Shown in pieces: positions 18,216 to 27,192 of a DNA stretch of 64,000 nucleotides. Under the pieces are notes generated by a model, which saw only the letters and a list, made by a program, of their open reading frames with translations, was not told the DNA's origin and did not search any database. The stretch is taken from contig NZ_CP019646.1 of NCBI RefSeq assembly GCF_001999965.1, positions 186,001 to 250,000 on the forward strand. The letters are read 5' to 3'. Positions within the stretch are counted from its first letter, which is position 1; each line of letters starts with the position of its first letter. The position numbers and the translations under genes are program-made. This DNA comes from Limihaloglobus sulfuriphilus. GTDB taxonomy: Bacteria > Planctomycetota > Phycisphaerae > Sedimentisphaerales > Sedimentisphaeraceae.

Positions 18216-19334
18216 TTATGCAAGTTTTAGTATCTCACTGGCGATTGTTTCAGCGGCATCTTTTTTGGCAATACCGGCTGTTTTTTCAGACATCTGCTCT
18301 CTTATGCCCTTGTTTGACAACAGCGGCTCAAGTTTCTGCCAGATATTTTCCGCGGTGGCATTTCGATCTTCTTTCATGTCTTCCACAATCAGGCAGGCGC
18401 CCGCTTTTTCAAGCTCTATTGCGTTGAGCTGCTGGTGGTTGTCCTTGTGATAGGGGTAGGGCAGGCATATGAACGGTTTTCTGTAATACGTGTATTCCGC
18501 TATACTTACTGCACCTGCCCGGCCTATTACAATGTCTGCGCAGCTGTACATGTCCCAGATATTGTCGCAATAGTCAACCACCCTGTATTCTATACGGGCT
18601 TTTGCGGCGGCGTCTTTTAATCGCGTATCTTTTCCCCTGCCGCTCAGATGCAGCACCTGCCAGTTGTCGGCAAAACTCTCCAGACGCGGCAGCAGTGTTT
18701 CCATAGCGATATTTATGTTCAGTGCGCCGCTGGAGGCACCCGTAACAAGAAGTGTACTTTTGTCGGGCGAAAGATTGTATTCCGAAATAATTTTTTCCGG
18801 CCGCGGAGTTTCAAATTCTTCCCGCATCGGGCAGCCCGTGACAAATATTTTTGCGTTTGTGTTCGTAAACATGCCGGCAGTAGCCTGGTACTGACAGAAA
18901 ATTTTATCCGTTTTAGAAGCCATAAGCCTGTTTGATTTGCCCGGGACATAGTCAACGTTTATCAGGCAAACCGGCAGTGATTTCTTCTTCGCCGCGGCAA
19001 CCGCCGGAGCGGAGACATAACCGCCAATTCCGACTATAACAGATTTTTCAGTAAGCACTTGTGATACAATATTGCGGCTTTTTCTCTGGTTCAAAATGAA
19101 ATTGAGTATCTTTACCGGATGCAGAGCAAAACCTCTCGCCGGCAGGGCGGTGTATTCAAATTCCGTTTTGGAGAGGATATTTGCATCAATCGGGCTCTGA
19201 CTGCATAAAAAGTGGATAACCGTCTCCGGGGCGAGTTTGCGAATCTTCTGTGCCGCGGCGATTGCCGGGTAGATATGTCCGCCGGTACCGCCGCCGGCGA
19301 AGAAAACCTGTATTTTGCCGTTATTTTTTGTCAA
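18216..19334 (-). CDS. murG: UDP-GlcNAc transferase MurG
   Basis: A GT28 glycosyltransferase of 372 residues that adds GlcNAc to lipid I to form lipid II on the inner face of the cytoplasmic membrane. The N-terminal loop FAGGGTGGHIYPAIAAAQKI is diagnostic. The donor-binding half has LLVTGASSGALNINIAMETL and ADIVIGRAGAVSIAEYTYYR. The start overlaps the ftsW stop by four bases. Its presence supports a peptidoglycan wall. Confidence 0.95.
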   Translation of the reverse strand: MTKNNGKIQVFFAGGGTGGHIYPAIAAAQKIRKLAPETVIHFLCSQSPIDANILSKTEFEYTALPARGFALHPVKILNFILNQRKSRNIVSQVLTEKSVIVGIGGYVSAPAVAAAKKKSLPVCLINVDYVPGKSNRLMASKTDKIFCQYQATAGMFTNTNAKIFVTGCPMREEFETPRPEKIISEYNLSPDKSTLLVTGASSGALNINIAMETLLPRLESFADNWQVLHLSGRGKDTRLKDAAAKARIEYRVVDYCDNIWDMYSCADIVIGRAGAVSIAEYTYYRKPFICLPYPYHKDNHQQLNAIELEKAGACLIVEDMKEDRNATAENIWQKLEPLLSNKGIREQMSEKTAGIAKKDAAETIASEILKLA

Positions 19335-20512
19335 TCCTGAGCCTGATTTGTCTCGATTTGTTTATTTTTGCCTTCTCTGCCCGCGGCAATCGCGGCTAGT
19401 ATGCCCACGACGGCGGCACTTGTGAGAATGCTTGTTCCGCCTGAACTTACCAGCGGAAGCGGTATGCCCTTGTTGGGCAGTACACTTGTTACAACGCCGA
19501 TATTCATCACCGCCTGAAGCGTGATTCCGCAGGTGATACCCGCGGCCAGGAGCTTCCCGAAATTATCGCGGCACCTGAATAATGTTATAAATCCAACCGC
19601 CGCGAACAGGAAGAAAAGCATGAGTATAAGTATTGTGCCTATCAGGCCGGTTTCCTCGCCGATTACGGAAAAGATAAAGTCCGAGGAATCCACCGGCAAG
19701 TGCCCCCATTTTGTTGTGCCGCTGCCAATACCCTTGCCCCAGATTCCGCCGCTGCCGAGTGCCTGGAGCGAGCGGTTTGTCTGATACAGCAGGTCAGGAT
19801 CGGCTTTTTCAGGGAACATAAACGATAGAAGGCGGTTTACGCGGTATTCCTCTTTCATGACATAATAGGCCAGCACCGGCAGGACAAGCAGCCCCGAGCC
19901 GATGATGTGCAGCAGATTGGCGCCGCCGAAAATGAGCATCAGTCCGGTCATGGCGCTTAGAAATGCCGCCGTGCCGAAATCATTCATCAATATCAGCAGT
20001 ATGATAATACCCGAGACAAAGCATATCTTGCAGAAGTGAAAGAAGCTGAGTTTTTTGCCCTCTTTCACGTGCAGGTACATAAATGCCGCCTGATAGATAA
20101 TCAGAGACCATTTCGCCAGCTCCGAGGGCTGAAACATAACTGTAAGCGGGCCCAGCGGTATGCGTATCCAGCGCTTTGCCGCCGGCGGGCCGTAGCTCAG
20201 GGGTGTAAAATCGGCCAAAATCAGCAGAAATATAGAGGTCAGTATCATTAGCTGTATCAGCGAGATAAACTTGACTTTGCCGGGCAGTTCGAAAACCCGG
20301 TAAGGGATTCTGGAAGCGATGAGCATCGCAATCAACGCCGCGGCGGGGTAGATATATTTTGTCGGCGAGGGGCTGTTTCTCATATCGGCAAGGGCGGATA
20401 TGACAAATACAAGGCCAATACAAATCAGCAGTGAACAAAGCAGCAGCAGAACGCGGCTGCGGGTGAAGGTCTGATCCTCGATCAGCTTATTTTCTGTTAT
20501 TGTCTGCGTCAT
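19331..20512 (-). CDS. ftsW: Peptidoglycan polymerase FtsW (SEDS family)
   Basis: A polytopic SEDS protein with ten likely membrane helices. Family hallmarks are GGIWGKGIGSGTTKWGHLPV, DFIFSVIGEETGLIGTIL and NKGIPLPLVSSGGTSILTSA near the C-terminus. It polymerises lipid II at the septum. Pairing with murG favours FtsW over RodA. The frame extends to 20566; the ATG at 20512 (MTQTITENK) gives a normal N-terminus, although no clear ribosome site is seen at either start. Confidence 0.92.
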   Translation of the reverse strand: MTQTITENKLIEDQTFTRSRVLLLLCSLLICIGLVFVISALADMRNSPSPTKYIYPAAALIAMLIASRIPYRVFELPGKVKFISLIQLMILTSIFLLILADFTPLSYGPPAAKRWIRIPLGPLTVMFQPSELAKWSLIIYQAAFMYLHVKEGKKLSFFHFCKICFVSGIIILLILMNDFGTAAFLSAMTGLMLIFGGANLLHIIGSGLLVLPVLAYYVMKEEYRVNRLLSFMFPEKADPDLLYQTNRSLQALGSGGIWGKGIGSGTTKWGHLPVDSSDFIFSVIGEETGLIGTILILMLFFLFAAVGFITLFRCRDNFGKLLAAGITCGITLQAVMNIGVVTSVLPNKGIPLPLVSSGGTSILTSAAVVGILAAIAAGREGKNKQIETNQAQD

Positions 20513-20556
20513 GTGCCCGTTCTTCGAGTGAATAATCAATACGTAGTAAAAAAAAA

Positions 20557-20586
20557 TTAACATCAAAACCGATATGTTGTTATAAT
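20557..20586 (+). promoter_or_regulatory. Candidate promoter of the thiamine-binding-like gene
   Basis: TTAACA (20557-20562), an 18-base spacer and TATAAT (20581-20586) lie in the divergent gap. They would start transcription about 50 bases before the 20644 ATG. Confidence 0.45.
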
Positions 20587-20643
20587 ACAGTTTAGATGCG
20601 GTTTTGTCTAACAGAATAATAGTAATTTAGCGCAGAGTTTAGC

Positions 20644-20895
20644 ATGAATGTACAGGCACAAATAAGCATATACCCTTTGAAAGTTGATTCACTCTCCGAA
20701 CCGATAGAGCAGTTCTGCGGCGTACTGGAGACACACGGTCTCGAGGTGCAGACCCGGCAGATGTGCAGTTATTTATGCGGTGAATCGGATATTGTATTCA
20801 AAGCGTTAAAAGAGGCGTTCGACCTGGTGTCCGGTAAGTACGGCGTGGTAATGGATTTGAAGATATCAAACGCCTGTCCGGCGGAATCGCACTGA
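20644..20895 (+). CDS. Small thiamine-binding-like protein (MTH1187/YkoF, DUF77)
   Basis: An 83-residue ferredoxin-like protein. QAQISIYPLKVDSLSEPIEQ at the N-terminus, YLCGESDIVFKALKEAF in the middle and KISNACP at the end match the MTH1187/YkoF-like thiamine-binding family. Those proteins bind thiamine or its pyrimidine part in the cytoplasm. It stands alone between divergent ftsW and a convergent radical SAM gene, so context adds nothing about its role. Confidence 0.72.
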   Translation: MNVQAQISIYPLKVDSLSEPIEQFCGVLETHGLEVQTRQMCSYLCGESDIVFKALKEAFDLVSGKYGVVMDLKISNACPAESH

Positions 20896-20937
20896 AGTGT
20901 GAATCCCGCAAAAGATTGTTTGCGGTTTAATCGCAGA

Positions 20938-20959
20938 GACGCAAGCATTGCGTCCCTAC
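20938..20959. repeat. REP-like hairpin with GTAG flank
   Basis: GACGCAA (20938-20944), loop GCA and TTGCGTC (20948-20954) form a perfect 7-bp hairpin. CTAC at 20956-20959 reads GTAG at the 5' side on the minus strand. The GTAG-plus-hairpin layout matches the elements at 34174, 36431, 43717 and 43928, with a different stem sequence. The 127-base gap holds no gene. Confidence 0.55.
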
Positions 20960-21022
20960 TCGTTGTGGGGGACGGTTTTAAGATACGAGGTAATGGACAT
21001 CGAATTTACCTCAAATTCCCGC

Positions 21023-22528
21023 CTATTTTTCTGATAAAACGTACTGGCGTCGTTGGGCTGCTTTAAATGTCTGGCGGAAGTGAAAACCGTAAATCGACAG
21101 CCGCACCGCCATGTGGAAATGCGACGGGCTTCTCAGCGACCAGAGCAGCAGCAGCCAGTAGTGTATCCTGCCTTTGCCCAGTATTCCCAGATGCCAGACA
21201 GATTTAACGAAAGCCTGTATCTCTCTGTAATGAAAGAGCAGGGCGGTTTTTTTCTTTGGTTTGTAGTTCCGCAGGAATAATTTTATCCGCCGGCAGTAAT
21301 ATTTCTGTGAATAGATGGTTTTTATCACCTTTTCGTAGCCGTGCATCAGTGTTTCGGCATCCATTTTTGGTATAAAGTTCATTGTGCAATCCGTGTTGTC
21401 GCCGGTCGGCGGGCGGGTTAGCCGGTTTTCCCTGAGCATTTTATCGTACAGCTTCGTACCTGGAGGGGCGTTTAGAAGCCCTACCATAGCGACAACAATG
21501 CCGCTGTTCTGGATCAGATGGATAAGCCTGTCGAAAACAGAGCTGTCATCGCTGTCAAATCCGACGATAAAACCGCCCTGAACCTGCAGGCCGGACTGTA
21601 TGACCTTTTTGACACATGCGGGTATATCGCGGCCTTTGTTCTGGAGTTTGTTACACGCGATTAGTGTTTCTTCGTCTGGCGATTCTATGCCGATAAAAAC
21701 GCTGTTAAAGCCTGCCTGAACCATCATGTGCATCAACTCTTCATCGTCGGCGATATTTATAGATGCCTGCGTGTTGAAGTTGAACGGATGTTTCATTTTA
21801 TCCATCCACTCAATCAAAGCCGGCAGCAGTTCTTTCTTGAGTACGCTCTTTTTGCCGATAAAATTGTCATCAACAAAAAACACATCGCCCCGCCAGCCGG
21901 TTTCATAAAGGCTGTCCAGCTCGCTAATCAGATGCTGAGTAGGCTTGGTCCTGATCGCATGTCCAAAGAGATTAGTAACATCGCAGAAGTCGCAGTCAAA
22001 AGGGCACCCTCGAGAATACTGAACACACATCAGGGCGTATTTCTTCATATTGATCAGCTCCCACATCGGCGGCGGAGTCAGACTTAGATCGGGCTTCTGG
22101 TGAGTATTGTAAAATGGTCTTGCCGTACCCTGTTCAATGTCTTTGAGAAATGCCGGCAGTGTCAGCTCCGCTTCTTTGAAGACAAGGTGATCAACGTTTG
22201 TGTATTCATGGGGGAAGGTGTTGAACAGCGGCCCGCCTCCAACGGTTTTTGTGCCAAGACGAACACATCTGGCTACTAAATCGTCTGCGGACTGCTTTTG
22301 CACGACCATTCCGCTGATAAATACGTAATCAGCCCATTTTATATCCCGGTCGCGCAGTCGGGTGATATTCATATCGACAAGTTTTTTCTCCCACTTATCG
22401 GGCAGCATAGACGCAACGGTCATAAGCCCAAGCGGCGGAAGAAGTGATTTCTTCGAGACGAATTTGAGTACGGTATTAAAACTCCAGAAAGTGTCGGGAA
22501 CTTTAGGATTGACTAATAGTATGTTCAT
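21023..22528 (-). CDS. B12-binding-domain radical SAM protein (DUF4070 type)
   Basis: About 500 residues. The N-terminal cobalamin-binding-like Rossmann domain begins MNILLVNPKVPDTFWSF. The radical SAM cluster motif is YSRGCPFDCDFCD (CxxxCxxC). A DUF4070-like C-terminal region follows the barrel. The frame extends to 22555, but ATG 22528 has an AAGGAG site and is chosen. Members include hopanoid and lipid-modifying enzymes, but the substrate is unknown here and the gene stands alone. Confidence 0.85.
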   Translation of the reverse strand: MNILLVNPKVPDTFWSFNTVLKFVSKKSLLPPLGLMTVASMLPDKWEKKLVDMNITRLRDRDIKWADYVFISGMVVQKQSADDLVARCVRLGTKTVGGGPLFNTFPHEYTNVDHLVFKEAELTLPAFLKDIEQGTARPFYNTHQKPDLSLTPPPMWELINMKKYALMCVQYSRGCPFDCDFCDVTNLFGHAIRTKPTQHLISELDSLYETGWRGDVFFVDDNFIGKKSVLKKELLPALIEWMDKMKHPFNFNTQASINIADDEELMHMMVQAGFNSVFIGIESPDEETLIACNKLQNKGRDIPACVKKVIQSGLQVQGGFIVGFDSDDSSVFDRLIHLIQNSGIVVAMVGLLNAPPGTKLYDKMLRENRLTRPPTGDNTDCTMNFIPKMDAETLMHGYEKVIKTIYSQKYYCRRIKLFLRNYKPKKKTALLFHYREIQAFVKSVWHLGILGKGRIHYWLLLLWSLRSPSHFHMAVRLSIYGFHFRQTFKAAQRRQYVLSEK

Positions 22529-22703
22529 GGTTATCTCCTTATCAGTAATACACATGACTGCCTGCTTAATTGCGACCCGCCAGTACCGCTGATAATAGTT
22601 GCATTATAACACAATTTAATAGTCAAATCAAACGCAAACAGAATTTATCTAAATTTATGTGAGATGTATCAAAACTGACATTCCTGAAATTGTAAAACAT
22701 ATC

Positions 22704-22732
22704 TTGATTCTGCTGCGTAACTGTGGTATAAA
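22704..22732 (+). promoter_or_regulatory. Candidate promoter of dsbD
   Basis: TTGATT (22704-22709), a 17-base spacer and TATAAA (22727-22732) lie 80 bases before the dsbD start, in the 284-base divergent gap. Nothing else was recognised in that gap. Confidence 0.5.
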
Positions 22733-22812
22733 GATTGGACGAATTTTTTACGGCAACTGATGTATTTTGCTGTGAGACAAGGTTTTATTGTTCAGATAGA
22801 AATAGAATTTAA

Positions 22813-24576
22813 ATGAAAGTGATGAAATTTAGATATATAATCTCAGCGTGTTTAACAGCTTTATTGTTTTGCTCGCCGGCTTTTTCCCAACAGTACTTAC
22901 AATCACAAAGAATGCTTGAGAGCGGACGGGAGTATGCCGACGTTTCAGTTTCGTCTGTGAGCATTGACGGGCAAAAGGCTATACGGGTTAACTTTAGCGC
23001 CAGTGAGGACTTGCATTTTTATGCAGACGGCGATAACGTCCTGAAAGTATGGACAGAGCCGCAGCCGCAAGGCTCTTCTGTGGTATTTCCAGAGTCCAGG
23101 CCCTATTATGACCGCTTTGTGCAGAAAACCGTGCCCGTCTATTCAGGTGAGTTTGACGTTGTGGTTTTACTCGCCGCGGATGTTTCGGGTACAGTCGAGA
23201 CAGAGGTGAATGTCAGAGGTTTTGCCTGTACGAGTGACAGCTGTCTGCCGCCGGCAACGATAGATTTTGATTTTTCTGCCGATGCTTCGGACGCCTCGCA
23301 ATGGCCCGCGGCTGATATCGATATCCCAGAGGCCGCTGCACAGCCGCAGTCTGGCCCGCAAACACAGCAGGCACAGGAGGTTGGCTCCGATTCTTCCGGC
23401 CTTTTAAAGTACCTTCTGCTGGCGCTGCTGGCGGGGCTTTCGTTTAATGTAATGCCGTGCGTTCTGCCGGTTATTCCTATAATAATGAACAGACTGCTTG
23501 ACCAGGCCCGGGAGCACCGCTCCCGCTCTATAACTCTGGGTATGGCGTTTTGCGGCGGAATAATCGGCTTTTTTGTCATGCTGGCGGTATTCGGCGCAGT
23601 TTTTCAGGCTGTTACCGGGTCTGTTTTCCAGTGGGGAGACCAGATGCGGTACCCCGGTTTCATAGCCGGCATGTCGCTTTTCATTCTCGTAATGGCGCTG
23701 TTTCTCTTTGATGTGTTCGCCGTTGGCATACCATCTAGTGTTTCGAGTAAATCGGGCAGCGGCAAAGGTCTGGGCGGATCTGTGGGTATGGGCTTCTTCG
23801 CGGCTCTTATGAGTACGCCGTGCAGCGGGGCGATACTGGCTGTTGTTCTGGTCTGGACACAGACACAGCCGATACATATCGGGCTGCTGGTATTTTTGCT
23901 GCTCGGTATAGGTATGGCGTTGCCGTACGCTGTTTTAGTCGCGTTTCCCAAACTGCTCAAGAGTATCCCCAAGCCGGGGATGTGGATGGAGCATTTCCGC
24001 AAGGCGATGGGTTTTGTACTGCTTATAATCGCGGTAAAACTCGCCGCGTCGCTGCCTCAGCAGCGGCTTGAAAATCTCTTGCTCTACGCTGTATTTCTCT
24101 CGTTTGCTGTCTGGATGTGGGGCAAATGGGTCAATATGACCACGCCGAAAAAGAAACGTTACACTATCCGTCTGGCAGCTGTTATAATAGCAGTAGTTGC
24201 CGGCTTTGTGATTTTACCGGTCGAGAAGGACATTGTTGACTGGGTTGAATATGATGCCGCGGCGATAGAGACGGCAAAGCAGAACGATGAGCCGGTGTTG
24301 ATAAAATTCACCGCTGACTGGTGCGCGAACTGCAAAACACTGGATAAACGTGTGTATAAAGACAAGGATGTGGCCGCATTGATTGATGAGCTTGGAATCC
24401 TCGCGGTGGAGGCGGACACAACGCTAAATACATATCCGGCGTCTATAGATTTAAAAGAGGTGTATAACGAGCCCGGAGCAGTCCCGCTGACTGTATATAT
24501 AGGCAATGATGGCAGTGTAACCAAATTGCGGGGCATATACAGCAAGGAAGCTCTCTTAGAAGTTATTGACAATTAA
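22813..24576 (+). CDS. dsbD: Thiol:disulfide interchange protein DsbD
   Basis: A signal peptide (to about residue 25) leads into a periplasmic DsbD-alpha-like domain with the cysteine pair CTSDSCLPP. Eight membrane helices follow, carrying the conserved cysteines of VMPCVLPVIPIIMN and STPCSGAIL. A C-terminal thioredoxin domain has FTADWCANCKTLD. All three redox pairs are present, so electron transfer from cytoplasmic thioredoxin to the periplasm should be intact. Its 587 residues match full-length DsbD. A LOG-family gene follows after 20 bases, probably cotranscribed. Confidence 0.93.
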   Translation: MKVMKFRYIISACLTALLFCSPAFSQQYLQSQRMLESGREYADVSVSSVSIDGQKAIRVNFSASEDLHFYADGDNVLKVWTEPQPQGSSVVFPESRPYYDRFVQKTVPVYSGEFDVVVLLAADVSGTVETEVNVRGFACTSDSCLPPATIDFDFSADASDASQWPAADIDIPEAAAQPQSGPQTQQAQEVGSDSSGLLKYLLLALLAGLSFNVMPCVLPVIPIIMNRLLDQAREHRSRSITLGMAFCGGIIGFFVMLAVFGAVFQAVTGSVFQWGDQMRYPGFIAGMSLFILVMALFLFDVFAVGIPSSVSSKSGSGKGLGGSVGMGFFAALMSTPCSGAILAVVLVWTQTQPIHIGLLVFLLLGIGMALPYAVLVAFPKLLKSIPKPGMWMEHFRKAMGFVLLIIAVKLAASLPQQRLENLLLYAVFLSFAVWMWGKWVNMTTPKKKRYTIRLAAVIIAVVAGFVILPVEKDIVDWVEYDAAAIETAKQNDEPVLIKFTADWCANCKTLDKRVYKDKDVAALIDELGILAVEADTTLNTYPASIDLKEVYNEPGAVPLTVYIGNDGSVTKLRGIYSKEALLEVIDN

Positions 24577-24596
24577 GATTAGAAAGACGATATAAA

Positions 24597-25328
24597 ATGA
24601 CTAAAAAGAAAACAGTCTCACCCGAGGAAACCTGGCGTATTTTCAGGATAATGGCGGAGTTTGTAGAGGGCTTTGAGGAGCTGAATAATCTTGGCCCGGC
24701 GGTATCGATATTCGGTTCCGCCAGAACAGAGCCCGACCATGAGTATTACAAAATGGCACGCCTTGTCGCGCAGGAAGTAGTCAAGGCCGGTTTTTCTGTG
24801 ATTACCGGCGGCGGCGGCGGAATCATGGAAGCCGCTAATCTCGGTGCAAAGGATGCGGGCGGTTTGAGCGTTGGGCTCAATATTGAACTGCCGTTTGAAC
24901 AGGAGCCAAACAAGTATCAGGATGTCTCACTTGCGTTCAGGTATTTTTTCTGCCGCAAGGTTATGTTCCTAAAATACGCAAACGGGTTTATCGCGATGCC
25001 CGGCGGCTTTGGCACGCTTGATGAGTTTTTTGAGTCGGTTGTGCTGATGCAGACGTATAAACAAGCGTATTTCCCGATTATCCTTATGTGCTCTGATTTC
25101 TGGAAAGGGCTTATTGGCTGGATAAACGAGAAACTGCACAATGAGTACGGATATATCTCCCCGGAGGATTCCGGGCTTTACCATATATGTGATGACCCCG
25201 AAGAAGCGGCGGGGATTATCCGCAAGTTTTATTCCGGGCACAGAGAAAATTACGACGCCGAGCCCGGCAAGATCGAATGGCTCAGTGTCGGCAACAAAGT
25301 CCGCCGTGCAAACCAGGGCGAAGTTTGA
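24597..25328 (+). CDS. LOG family protein (Rossmann-fold nucleotide phosphoribohydrolase type)
   Basis: 243 residues. The family signatures are VITGGGGGIMEAANLGAKD and FIAMPGGFGTLDEFFESVVL. LOG proteins release bases from nucleoside 5'-monophosphates; in plants the same reaction activates cytokinins. In bacteria the role is usually nucleotide clean-up. It is a cytoplasmic protein, probably in one transcript with dsbD. Confidence 0.88.
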   Translation: MTKKKTVSPEETWRIFRIMAEFVEGFEELNNLGPAVSIFGSARTEPDHEYYKMARLVAQEVVKAGFSVITGGGGGIMEAANLGAKDAGGLSVGLNIELPFEQEPNKYQDVSLAFRYFFCRKVMFLKYANGFIAMPGGFGTLDEFFESVVLMQTYKQAYFPIILMCSDFWKGLIGWINEKLHNEYGYISPEDSGLYHICDDPEEAAGIIRKFYSGHRENYDAEPGKIEWLSVGNKVRRANQGEV

Positions 25329-25367
25329 TCTTATCTTTGCGTATGCTGTTATAATCTGCTCTTGATA

Positions 25368-27179
25368 TCAGGCAGAGCCGAATGCCGTATTGTACACCGT
25401 AGAACCCGAGGCCAGCGGTACCCCGTTTATATTTGAAGTTTCGCCCGCCGCTGAAGTGAGCGAGACATCATCAAATATGCAGCTGTTCTCGGAGCCGTCG
25501 TTTTCAAGCGTCCAGACACCTACGGTTATGAGGATTTTGGTAATACCAAGAGCCTCCCATGAACCGGAGCCTCGGAGGGTGTCGTGCATGTCTTTTATAT
25601 TCAGTGTCAAATCATGCCATTTATTGAGCGTGTCCGGCAAACTCCAGAACATGGCCTTTTTCTGGTTTCCCCAGTTGATGAGTTCTGTTTTTGGCGGCCT
25701 TCTGTCATCGGCTGTATAGAATGTGTTTCTAACCATGTTCACTGACTGGCTTTTCTCATTGTCAGTTGCTCCCCAGTCGAGCAGCATGAGCCGCTGCAGT
25801 GTTTCTCCGGAATATGCACAGACCTTAACATATCCGCCGCCGCCGACGGGCTCGCTGTCAAGACGATAACTAAATTTAAGCACCGGCGAGACAGGAGCGT
25901 CAACCATCTGGTACGCCTCAAGCATTTCGGTTTGCGCCCAGGGCTGGCCGGCTTCGTGCACACGGAAGAGCAGTGCCTTTCCGCCCGACTTGGCGATATT
26001 GGATTTTACCTCCCACTTGAACATTGGGTCCGTGTCTCCCTGGTAGCGGTACGGCATCATCCAGCCGTCCAGGCCGTTTTCAAACGAGCCGTTTACAAGT
26101 GCCGGCTTGGGCGGGTATGCGTGTATGTTGCAGAACCAGAGAGGCTCCTGGCTGGTGTATTCCCGGAATTTCGGGGAATATGTGTATTCCCGGTCCACAT
26201 TGGCGACTCGCGCCTTTACAACGACATCTTCGCCGCTGACCTCAAATATCATATAATAGCCGCCGCCGGTATCCCCGTCGCCCTGGTCTTCTCCGGGTTC
26301 AAAATCGTCAAACTCTTCGCCGAACGGGCGGGACGCGGTACAGGTTGGAGCGGTTATGAAGTTTATCCCGCGGTATGTCCAGGCGGTTTTTACTGAAGCC
26401 TGTATGCCGTTATGAACGTGTCCCCATACGGCGTATTTTACGTTACCCCAGCGAGCGATCTCGTCGAGGATTTCCATTCTCAGCGTGCGGTTGTATGTGT
26501 ACCATTCCAGCTGTGTAAGGCCCTGCGGCATAAGGTGCTCATGCAGAAACAGCATTGTCGGGCGGTTGCGGTTTTTGTGCAGGTCACTCTTGAGCCAGGC
26601 GAGTATCTCGAGTTCTTCTGTACGGTTCACAATGTCGCAGGGCAATACAACAAAATGCCATTTTCCGCAGTCAAATGAAAAGTAATAGTCGCGTATTCCG
26701 CAACAGGTCTGTTGATGCTCCTGGAATATTTCGTAGTGGTTTGTCTGGGCGTTGCCGTCGTGGTTGCCGTAAACGAGTATCGGCAGGCAGTCCATCTCAA
26801 GCGTTCTGCTCATAAAATTGTCCCAGCTCGGCGTGTGAGTCGGCACATTTACCAGGTCGCCGTCAATAATTGAAAACGCCGGCTTTTGCGCCATAGCGTT
26901 GATTTCCTTAATTGATTCGGTGTACCTGACGGCTGAAGTGCCGCCGACGGTGCCGATGGTGGTCTCGCCCGAGAGCTGGGGGTCCGCGAACAGGGCGAAG
27001 GTGAAGTTCTCGCCTACCTTGTCAAGCTGAGGGATTGTACCTGGACTTTTTGTTTTAAGCCGTATGTCTGCGCCGCCGGCTGCCAGAAGTGTCCCTGCGG
27101 CGGAGGGTGAAGATGCCGAGGCGAACGTGCCGAGTGCAGAGGTGCTGATACATTTTTTGATAAAATCTCTTCTTAACAT
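25368..27179 (-). CDS. Tat-exported calcineurin-like phosphoesterase with C-terminal beta domain
   Basis: The N-terminus MLRRDFIKK is a Tat-type twin-arginine signal followed by a hydrophobic Ala/Ser-rich stretch. The metal-binding motifs of the calcineurin fold follow in order: FALFADPQLS, IIDGDLVN, LVYGNHDGN, LFLHEHLM and VWGHVHNG. The last 230 residues (from about 365) form a beta-rich region like a carbohydrate-binding jelly roll (ALVNGSFENGLDGWMMPYRY). It should act outside the cytoplasm on an organophosphate. It follows the dockerin/LamG gene by 13 bases on the same strand, so the two are probably cotranscribed. Confidence 0.82.
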   Translation of the reverse strand: MLRRDFIKKCISTSALGTFASASSPSAAGTLLAAGGADIRLKTKSPGTIPQLDKVGENFTFALFADPQLSGETTIGTVGGTSAVRYTESIKEINAMAQKPAFSIIDGDLVNVPTHTPSWDNFMSRTLEMDCLPILVYGNHDGNAQTNHYEIFQEHQQTCCGIRDYYFSFDCGKWHFVVLPCDIVNRTEELEILAWLKSDLHKNRNRPTMLFLHEHLMPQGLTQLEWYTYNRTLRMEILDEIARWGNVKYAVWGHVHNGIQASVKTAWTYRGINFITAPTCTASRPFGEEFDDFEPGEDQGDGDTGGGYYMIFEVSGEDVVVKARVANVDREYTYSPKFREYTSQEPLWFCNIHAYPPKPALVNGSFENGLDGWMMPYRYQGDTDPMFKWEVKSNIAKSGGKALLFRVHEAGQPWAQTEMLEAYQMVDAPVSPVLKFSYRLDSEPVGGGGYVKVCAYSGETLQRLMLLDWGATDNEKSQSVNMVRNTFYTADDRRPPKTELINWGNQKKAMFWSLPDTLNKWHDLTLNIKDMHDTLRGSGSWEALGITKILITVGVWTLENDGSENSCIFDDVSLTSAAGETSNINGVPLASGSTVYNTAFGSA

Positions 27180-27192
27180 AAATGTCTCCTGT

